A stretch of DNA of 26,627 bases, from contig DHTG01000106.1 of NCBI GenBank assembly GCA_002411545.1, positions 1 to 26,627 on the forward strand, written 5' to 3'. The stretch comes from Bacteroidales bacterium UBA5266. GTDB lineage: Bacteria > Bacteroidota > Bacteroidia > Bacteroidales > WCHB1-69. How positions within the stretch are numbered: position 1 is the first letter of the stretch; the number at the start of each line of letters is the position of its first letter. Positions 1 to 11,220 of the stretch are shown here, piece after piece. The position numbers and the translations under genes were made by a program. A model generated the notes under the pieces. That model had not been told where the DNA came from, did no database searches, and saw only the letters and a program-made list of their open reading frames with translations.

Positions 1-3000
1 TCTATTAATTCGACCTACGGGGTTGAATTTAACAATGGAGCAAAAGATATTGATTTTTACGGATGTAAGATTAATTCCTATGTTTTTGCTACTTCTTCCT
101 CTTATGCTCCTGTATATTACTATGGGGCTTCAGGATCTGGGTATAAGTTAGAAGACGTTACTTTTATCAATAATACCTTAGACGGAGGATATGCAAGCAT
201 GTATTTGTATTATTCCGGTTCAGGAAGTGGCACTGACATGAGTAGTATGGTAATTGATAGCAATGTAATGACCAATGCTTATTATTATGGAGTGTATAAT
301 TATTACTATACGTATTGTTCCAGCTTTTCTCATAATGTGATAAGTATGCGAGCAAGTGCAACGACGAATTATGGGATGTATTTTGGCGGATCTTATAATA
401 CCTTGGATAGGATGGAAGGAAATAAAGTACGTTTTAGAAATACAGGTTCTCGATATGGGATATATTTTGGGTCATACTTAAACCGCAGTGAAAGTTATAA
501 TGCTTTCGGGCCGGCTTATATAGTTAACAATGAGATTTTAAGTGATGGAGGATCTACAAATTACGGGATTTATTTAGGGAGTTATCCCAATGCTTATCTA
601 GTATATAATTCGGTTTATGTGGCTGGAAGCGGAACCTCTTATGCTCTTTATTTTCCAACCATGAATTCTACCTATTCCTTAACTGTTAAAAACAATATGT
701 TTATTGCAGCAGGAAGCGGAACTCCTTATCCTCTCTATAGTAGTTCTATAGATTATGTAAAGCCGTATAACGGAACCATATTAGATTATAATAATTATTA
801 CGGATCCAAAAATTCTATCGCTTATATTGGAAATGCAGTCTCTGATTTGCAAAGCATGCAAACCCTTACCGAGCAAGATGTACATTCTCAAAATGTATAT
901 CCTAATTTTGTCAATCTAAGTCAAAGTTTACATACAGATGGTAGCATGATGATTGTTGAATCAGATGTGGAAACTAAATTTGATGTTGAAGGTGATAAAA
1001 GGGTGATATACACAAATATGGGTTGTTATAATGACTATGTAATATCATTAAATAATGATGTTACTATATCTAATTTACTATCCCCATTGGATTGGCAAGC
1101 TCCTTCAACAAATATAGCGTTAGACATTAAAATAACGAATAAAGCGACCGATACATTGAAAAATGTGAGAATTTATTGGTCAATCAATAATTCGCCGGTT
1201 AATTTTATTAATTATAACTGTAATTTAGCATGGTATGAAGAAAGTGAAGCCATTACTTTAGACAGCATTGTATTACAAAGCGGTGTTAATTCTTTATTAG
1301 TATATACAACGCTACCCAACGGTTTAAGTGATGCCAATGTATTTAACGATACCTTGCAGGCAGAGATTATCAGCTGTGTTCCTTTAAGTGGAAATTATAC
1401 GGTAGGTAGTCAACTGGCTGATTTTGTCACCTTAGATGAAGCCATAGATTATCTTAATAGTTGTGGCGTAAGTGGACCAACAACACTTTTACTTCATGCA
1501 GGAGATTATGTACAGACGATGACGCTGACAGGGAGTATTCCCGGGCTAAGTGCATCTAATGCCGTAACCTTTACTTCACTTGCACAAGATCCGGATAGTG
1601 TTAAGATTTATACCAACAGTACAGCTTTGGAATTGGTAGAAGCCAAACACCTTCGCTTTTCATACCTGACTTTGGGCTCAACAAGTAGTAAATCTACTTA
1701 TGGAGTAGAGTTTATCGATGGAGCTTTGGATGTACATTTCTATGCTTGTAATATTTATGCCAATTTATTGTCCACATCTTCTTCGTATGTGCCGGTTTAT
1801 TATTCTGGAAGCAATGGTTCAGGAAAACGATTGGAAAATGTTAGTTTTGTTAAAAATAAATTGGAGGGTGGCTATGCCAGTTTCTTTTTATATTATCCCG
1901 GTTCCGGTGAAGATACCAGTATGAGTCAGATTGTTATCGATAGTAATATCATGTTGAATGCATACTATTACGGTGTACGAGTTTATTCCTACGGATATTT
2001 TCCAAGTATATCGTATAATACAATATCGATGCGTAATAGCTCTACAACCAATTATGTAATATGTTTCGAAGGAAGTTATAATACCATCGATAACATGATA
2101 GGAAATAAAATCCGTTTTGGCACAACATCAAGTAGATACGGCATTTATATTGGTAGTGCTAATTTGAACGAAAGTCCTTTATACAAAGCATCCGGACCAG
2201 CCTTAATTGCTAATAATGAAATTATAAGTACAGGAGGTTCGTCGAATTATGGTATTTATTTTGCAGACACAAACGTAAATGCAAAGGTGCTTCATAATTC
2301 AATCTTATTGTCAGGTACTTCTACCAGTTATGCAATTCGTATCCCAACGATGAGTGCCGAATATTCCTTAAATATTAAAAATAATGTGTTTGTTACAACT
2401 TCTACCGGGACAGCTTATCCTTTGTATGCTTCTTCCGCAAATTATGTGAAACAATCCTATGGAACTACTTTAGATTATAATAATTATTATAGTACGGGTG
2501 AATACCTGGCTTATATTTCCGGAACAAAATCAAGCTTACTCGATATACAACTAGCCAGTGAACAAGATGCACAGTCCATCAGTCAAAATCCCGATTTCGT
2601 GAATCCATCGCTTGATTTACATACTTCTAGTACGGCTATGTTAGTACCACTTGATTCAACGATGATGTATGATATTGATAGAAATCAAAGATTAATGTTT
2701 ACAAACATGGGTTGTTATCATGATTTTGTAGCTAATAATTTGGATGTGTCCTTACAGACTCTTGTGTCTCCTACTGAAACATCACCTACTAATCAAAATA
2801 CAGCCTTAGAGGTTATGATTAATAATAGTGGTATAGATACATTACGGTCCGTACGTTTTTATTGGTCAGTCAATCAATCTGCCATTGATTCTATGGATTA
2901 TGCTTGTTTGATTTCTCCTCTGCAAAACAGTGAAGTTGTTCTACTTGATTCCGTTATGTTGCATGGTGGAGAGAATACAATCAAGGTTTATACAGCTTAT

Positions 3001-6000
3001 CCCAACGGTTTAGTAGATGCTAATACCGTCAATGATACCTTATTAGTACATATTGCTGCTTGTGATACCATGTTGAATGGTGAATATATAGTTGGAACAG
3101 GCGGCGATTTTGCCAATGTAGAAAAAGCTTTCAACACATTGATGCGTTGTGGTATTAATGGGCCGGTAGAATTAAAATGCATGCCGTTTACTTCAGGTAG
3201 TTTCAAACTGGATGTGAATGTCCCGGGTGCTGATTCGATCAATACGGTTACGTTTAGCTCTTTAAGTGGAAATCCTTCCGATGTAAAGATTGTTAGCACT
3301 GATGGAAATGCCTTAACATTAGATGGTGTAAGCAATTATATATTCAAAAATATTAGCATTGATGCCACTGCAGGTACCAATGGTGTGGAATTTTTAAATA
3401 CCTGTAGTAATATTCTGTTCTACGGATGCAATATTATGGCTAATCCAACGACAACATCCTCTTCTTATACGGCAGTACGTTATTATCAAGCATCCGGTAG
3501 CACTACGTATTTATCCAATATAAGTTTTATAAAAAATAAAATAAGCGGTGGTTATCATAATATGTATTTCTATTATGCTTGTGGCAGCTCTTCCAAAATG
3601 TCAGAATCTCTAATTCGTATCGACAGCAATGAGTTGACAGATGCTTATCGTTACGGTATTTATGCTTATTATTACGGGAATTATAAAAGTGTTTCATATA
3701 ATACAATAACTTCTCGAGCCACCAGCAGTACATTTTATGCCATTTATTTTAATATGTATAATACCGTTCAAGATGGAGTGATTGGCAACCGCATTTTCTT
3801 ACAAAATACATCCACCGGATATGGCATTCGTACCTATTATATCAATAGAAGCACATCCTATGCAGCTCAAGGCAATGCTTTGATTGCAAATAATGAAGTG
3901 ATAGGCAATGCCGGAGGATCGACCTATGGGATATATACTCAATATTCTAATGCCGATTTCTATAATAACTCCATATATTTAACGGGTAGTAGTTCATGTT
4001 ACGGTTTATACATTAGTTCAACCAGCTCAACCTATAGTATGAACTTTTTAAATAATCTATTTATTACTACTACATCCGGTACAGGATATCCGATCTATAC
4101 CGGTACGGCAAATTATGTTACAACTAGCTATGGTACGGTCTTAGATTATAACAATTATTATAGTACAGGTAGTTATGTTGGATATATTAGCGGTACAAAA
4201 ACTAGTTTATCCGCTTTAAAATCTGCTACCCTACAAGATACAAACTCTGTAAGTATTCAGCCGCAATTCCTTGGCATTAACAATGGATTAGAGTTGTTAA
4301 ATTACAGTGGATTGAGTTGCTTGAAGTTGGATGGAGTTAGCCATGACATCCGTAATGAGGAAAGAGATTCCTTGACTTTTATGGGATGCTATACTCCAAA
4401 TAGTTTGGATGTTGCATTAGCCCCTAGTGCCTTAACTCCCGATTTAGCCAATGTACATCAAGGAATAATAGTTGCGGTAAAACTACAAAATCCAGGAAAA
4501 ACTACATTAACAACATCCACGATTACCTTATCCGTTGATGGAGTCGTTACGAAAGTAATCCCATGGTCAGATAGTTTGGTACCTGGAGCAGAAATACCAC
4601 TCTACTTAGATACTATGAATGTAAATGCAGGTTCCAACGATTTAAGAATATGGATTTCTAATCCAAATGGCAGTGTTGATTTGAACAACGACAATGACAC
4701 CTTACAATATAATATTTACGGTTGTGATACGCTATTGAATGGCCAATATACGATAGGAGTCAGTGGAGCAGATTATGTGAGTTTTCAAGACGCGCTACAA
4801 GCAATGATACGATGCGGTATTAACGGACCGGTAACTTTTAGGGTGAATGATGGTGTATACAATGAAAATCTATACATAAATACAGCTTTAATTCTTGGTT
4901 CAAATTCACAAAATACCATTTCGTTTGTTTCGACAAGCGGTAATGCGGCTAATGTAATACTAGGAAATCATCAGGCATTAGGAGCAAGTGCTTTGGTACT
5001 TGATGGAGCCAGCAACCTTATTTTTAAAGATATAACGATAGGATTAAACAGCGAAAATACCGGTGTTGCAGTTGAATTCTTAGGGATGTGCGAGAATATT
5101 GAATTTAATTCCTGTATCATTCAAACCTATGATCAAGCAACCTCAAACACGTATTGCGGCGTAAAATATTATAATTCCAGCTCATCATCAAATTATTTGA
5201 AAAATGTAAAATTTGTACATAATCATATTGATGGTGGATATTATAATTTCTGGTTTTATTATTCCGCCGGCACTTCGTCGAATATGGGAAATATGTCGGT
5301 AATCATCGATAGCAATACTTTGAGTAATGCTTATTATGCCGGTTTTTATACATATTATAACGGAAATTACCCCAGTGTTTCTTATAATACTATTACTTCC
5401 CGTACCAATGAAAATGTGGGAACAGATTGGTATGGAATATATACCTATTATTACACCAACATTGAAAATATTGTAGGAAATAAAATTCAAAATATCAATG
5501 TACGCATTGCTCAACCGAGAGGTATTTATATTCATTACTATTTCAATTATACCTCTTACAGTGGTTCCGGTCAAGGATTAATTGCTAATAATGAGATTTT
5601 GTTATATGGTGCTAACGCCACTAATACATATCAAAACTTTGCCGGATTATATATTTATTATCCTTATTCGAGTACAAAGATATTACACAATAGTATTTAT
5701 TTGTATGGAGCAGATCCCGCTACTTTAACAGGTGCCGCTTTATATGCGTATAATACAAGTACATCATATCTATTAAAAATACAAAATAATGTTTTTAGTA
5801 CAGCGATAGCGAATAATGCAAATACGTGTTTAATTCCTTATTACATAAGTTCGTTAACCTATGCAAGGCCTAATTATGTAAATAGTGATTATAATAATTA
5901 CTACAACGCATATAATCAAAATGTGGCATATGCTGGGGAAGAATATACATTGGTAGATTTACGCGCAGCAAATATGCAAGATGCACATTCTGTCCAATAC

Positions 6001-9000
6001 AATCCCGGATTTGCTAATTTACCTTTTTCTTTGATGCCTACTCATTGGACGATTTGTCCAAAAGAGGATCTTGTTTCGTTCGATATGTTAGGGAATGCCC
6101 GTGTAGTACTTACTTATAGTGGATGTTATCATGCCAATTATAGTAGCGATGCCGGTATAGTCGAGTTTATGAATATAGGCGAAAAAAATACGGCCGGACT
6201 TAATCCGTTAGATGTTCGCCTTGTGAATTATGGCAGTGCTGTCTTAAACAGCGTAACGATTCGTGCCTCTGTGGATGGTGTCCTAATACCTGCCGTTAAC
6301 TTGACGGGCCTTGCATTAGTGCAAAATCAAGATACTATTATACATATTGGAAACTTTACTTCTGTATTGAATCATACAAACACTATCAAAGCATGGACAT
6401 CCAATCCTAACGGCATGCTCGATCAAAACAATTTGAACGATAGCATGTCCATTACTACCAAAGGGTGTGTTGAAGTTTTATCGGGGGTATATGATATTGC
6501 AGGAGGAAACAATGATTTTGCCACTATTCAAGATGCTTTAAGTGCCTTAGAAGATTGTGGTATTGCAGGTCCTGTTGTCTTACGTCTGGCTAACGGTATC
6601 TATCCAGATTTAAATAACGTAGGAACATTTACCGGAACCAACGAAACAAATACAATAACCTTTACTTCCCTTAGCGGAAATGCCGATGACGTAGTTATTG
6701 GCAGTCCTACTGATGTAGCTTTGTCACTCTTCGATGCCGGTCATTTACGTTTTGAAAATATTAGTATAGGGAATAGTTCATCTACTTATGGCGTTCAATT
6801 TATAAATCACAACGAAGATATAGTTTTTTATCAATGTAATATTTATTCTGCTCCGGGTATGAGTAGTACCAGTTATGCCGGAATTTATTACTATAATTCT
6901 TCCGGCTCTACCAATACCTTAAAGAATGTGCGTATTGTAAAAAATAATATTTCGGGAGGGTATGCTAACATCTATTTCTATTATCCGGGTGGAAGTTCAT
7001 CCAATATGACCAATATGTCGGTTACCATCGATAGCAATATTATGACCGATGCATATACGTATGGTCTCTATTCTTATTATAATGCAATGTATGAAAGCAT
7101 TTCTTATAATACCATCATTACAGCTTCCGCTAGTACAACTCAATATGGTCTTTATTTAAATTATTACAATACAATTGTACATGGGATTAATGCAAACCGT
7201 CTGCGCATGCAATCTACTTCATCTGCATATGGAATAAGATGCTATTATATAAATAATCCTTCCTATGGAGCTCAATCTAATGCGCTAATTTCTAATAATG
7301 AGATTGTATGTCCGGAAGGGTCTTCGACCAAATACGGAATTTACACCTATTATACGAATGCTGATTTTTATAATAATTCCGTTTATTTAGCCGGAACCAG
7401 TAACAATTACGGTTTCTATATCAGTACAACCAGTTCCTCCTATTCCATGAATATTAAAAATAATATCTTCTATACGGCAACCACAGGTACAGGCTATCCG
7501 ATTTATACCGGTACAGCCGATTATGCTAAAACAACCTATGGTACCGTCATAGATTATAATAATTATTATAGTACAGGTACATACGTAGGATATATAGCAG
7601 GTACTAAATCTACAATTTTCGATTTGCGAGCATCTACAGGCCAAGACCAAAATTCAGTTAGTACAAATGTAAGTTTTATGGATATTACGAAGGATTTGCG
7701 ATTACTTGCTTATTCCGGACTCAGCTGTCCGAAAATAGTGGATGAAGATATCGATGGGAAAAGCAGAAATGCTTCTACCTTTATGGGATGTTATGAATCC
7801 GATTCCTTAGATGCTGCAATTTCTATGGGTGATATTAGTCATAATAGCACACAACTTCCATTGCCGGTATATGCAGTATTAACCAATAAGGGCTTAACAA
7901 CTTTAAATAATGCCATACTTACTTGGTCGTTTAAAGATACGGTACGCATGTCGACACCTTGGACTGGTTCCTTAGATCAAGGAGAGACAGATACCGTACT
8001 TTTGGGGAATGTAAGTTTAACCTACGGATCAGTTAATAATCTAAAATTATGGGTAAGTCTCCCCAATGGAGCTACAGATAATAATGTGGAAAATGATACC
8101 GTAAAAGATGTAGTGTATGGATGTTATGGTCCCTTGAGTGGAGTATATACCATTGGAGGCCCAACTGCCGATTTTGCTACGATAGCCGACGCATTGGAAC
8201 CTATTACATATTGCGGTATTGTTGGACCCGTTACCTTTAGCCTTAACGATGGGACCTTTAATGAAAATGTGGTTATCAATATTCCTATCCCTGGTGCCAG
8301 TATACTCAATACAATTACCTTTACATCTACTAGCGGCAACCCGGCCAACGTGGTTATTGGTAGTAATCTTGAAAAAGCGGGTACGGCTTTGTTGATAGAG
8401 GGAATGAACTATTTGAATTTTACCAATATTACCATAGGACTTAACTCTGAATATACCGCTACAGCTGTAGAACTTAAAGGTATGTGCGAAAATATCCTAT
8501 TTACAGGATGTAGAATACAATCCTATGACCAAGCCAATAGTACGATGTATTGTGGAGTTAAGTACCAAAGCTATAGTGGTGCTACAAATTACTTAAAGAA
8601 TGTGAAATTTATTGGAAATCACATTGATGGGGGATATTATAATTTCTATTTATACTATTCTGCAGGTTCCTCTACTAATATGGAAGCTAGCGCTATGTCG
8701 GTTACTATCGATAGCAATGTCTTAAGCAATGCTTATTATGCCGGTGTTTATTCTTATTATTACGCTAACTATCCGAGTATTTCTTACAACACTATTTTGG
8801 CACGTACCTCCGGAGTAGTCAATGCTGATTGGTATGGAATTTATACCTATTACTATCACAATGTAGAAAGAATGGTAAACAATAAAATCAAAAGTACTCA
8901 TGCAAACATTACCAATCCACGCGGAATTTATATATATTACTACTTTAATTATTCTTCCTATGGTGGACTTGGCAGAGGGTTGATTGCTAACAACGAAATT

Positions 9001-11220
9001 ATTCTCCAAGGAGTTAATATGACAAGCGATTTCAATGCATTTACAGGGATATATATCTATTATCCTTATTCCAATATGCAGATTCTACACAATTCTATTT
9101 ATTTATATGGTACTGATCCCAATACGATGGCCGGTTGTGGAATTTATGCATATAACACAACGACATCCTACCAAATAACCATTAAGAATAACGATATAGC
9201 CACCTATAAAGACGGCAGCAGTTTGTGCTATTTATATCCCTATTACGTTACTTCAGCTACCTATGCTGATGCTTCTTATATTGTTACAGATTATAATAAT
9301 TATTACAATGATAAGAATGCAAACATTGCATTTACTGGAGTAGAGCACACCTTAGCCAGCTTAAAGGTTGCTAATTTGCAAGATGAAAATTCTTTGAGTA
9401 TCAATCCCGGATTTGGTTTGAATCCTACGAATCTTGTCCCTCAAAATTGGTCAACCTGTTTGATTGTGGATGAAGTTAACAATGATATCCATGGTGATCT
9501 ACGATTGGGAAGAATTACCTATAAGGGTTGTTATACCGCTATTTTTGGCAATGATGCAGGAGTTACTGAATTTGTAGGTTTAGGCCAAAGAGTTACCGCC
9601 GGTTCCAACAATATTCAAGTTCGGATATTTAATTTCGGAAGTACTACCTTGCAAAGTGTCAATGTAACGGTGGAAGTTGATGGGATAGTACAACCCACGA
9701 TGAATCTGACAGGACTTAATTTAGCAAAATATCAAGATACGGTTATAACTGTAGGAACTTTCATGGCCTATGTGGATGCTATAAACGATTTAAGAGCATG
9801 GACATCCAATCCCAATGGAATTGTCGACGATAATTTCATCAACGATACCATGGCAATGCAAACTACCGGATGTTTTTTGGTGTTAGCCGGTGTGTATGAT
9901 GTAGGAGGTGGCAATAACAACTTTGCCAGTTTAGAAGATGCTATGGAGGTATTAGAAAATTGTGGAGTGTCAGGTCCTGTTATATTACGCATAGCTGCCG
10001 GAAACTATCCTAACTTAGATACTTTGGGGGCTTATTTCGGAACCAGCGATGTTAATACGGTTACCTTTACTTCCTTAACCGGAAATGCAAATAGTGTTGT
10101 TTTAGGCGATACTATTAATACCGCTCTTACATTTGTTGATGCAAAACACCTGCGTTTTGAAAATGTAACTATTGGGAATACTTTATCCATGCGCGGGGTT
10201 GAATTTGTAAATACCAACGAAGATATTTCTTTCTATCAATGCAATATTTTGGCTACACCTGCGATGAACAGCTCGGACTATGCTCCTATTTATTACTATA
10301 ACTCTTCTAGTTCTTCCCATACCTTAAAAAATATTCGTATTGTTAAAAATAATATATACGGCGGATATGCCAATATTTACTTCTATTATCCGGGAAGTAG
10401 CTCATCAAATATGACAAATATGTCGGTTACAATTGACAGCAATACCATGACTAATGCTTATTATGCAGGATTGTATTCTTATTACTATTCTTATTACAAA
10501 AGTGTGTCATATAATACCATTGTAACCGCTGCAGTAAGCGCTACACAATATGGTTTGGATGTGTATTATTACAACACTGTTGAAAATGGGATTATCGGAA
10601 ATCGTATACATATACAATCTACATCCGGAGGCTATGGTATTCGTTCGTATTATACCAACAGAAGTACGGCTTATGGTGCAAGAGGAAATGCTTTGATAGC
10701 GAATAATGAAATCATTAAGTTGCAAGGCTCTTCTACTTCCTATGGCTTTTATCAATATTATGGGAATGTTGATTTTATCAATAATTCCATATATATAGCC
10801 GGCACCAGCACCTGTTATGGTATTTATGCAAGCACCATGAGTTCTACTTATAGCCGAAGATTCCTGAATAATAATATTTATACCAATACGACCTCATCTT
10901 CCAATTATCCTATCTATTATTCCAGTACAGATTATGCCCTTCCTTCCTATGGAAACATAGCTGATTATAATAATTACTATGGAACAGGTGCATATGTTGG
11001 TTATGTAGGCGGAGCAAAGACAACAATAGCTGATTTACGTCAAGCTACAACCCAAGATGCGCACTCCATCAGTATTCAACAACAATTTGTTGATCCTACA
11101 CAAAATCTGGAATTGTTGGAATATAGCGGCATGATTTGTAACATGCATACGTCTGTCTTATCAGATATTAATGGAAAGAGTCGTACGCGTATCACGCCTA
11201 TGGGAGCTTACTCCGTACAT
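1..11220 (+). repeat. Seven tandem beta-helix plus CARDB modules within the giant gene
   Basis: Modules begin at the codon for the conserved Cys: module 2 at 1375, 3 at 3061, 4 at 4723, 5 at 6466, 6 at 8122 and 7 at 9871; module 1 is truncated by the window edge. The DYNNYY codons fall at 784, 2473, 4144, 5887, 7552, 9289 and 10963. Spacings are 1689, 1671, 1743, 1665, 1737 and 1674 nt, so modules 4 and 6 are about 70 nt longer than the others. Their extra length lies in the helix around an N-x-D/A-DWYGIYTYYY segment. Modules 4/6 and 5/7 are the closest pairs by eye, including their linkers. Confidence 0.9.

Noticed and set aside
5188..5574. Antisense open frames of 60-130 codons inside the giant gene, here and elsewhere from 167 to 12230
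   Set aside because: They are repeat-derived shadows of the Tyr/Asn/Ser codons on the sense strand, rich in Ile, Cys and Thr, and recur wherever the modules recur.
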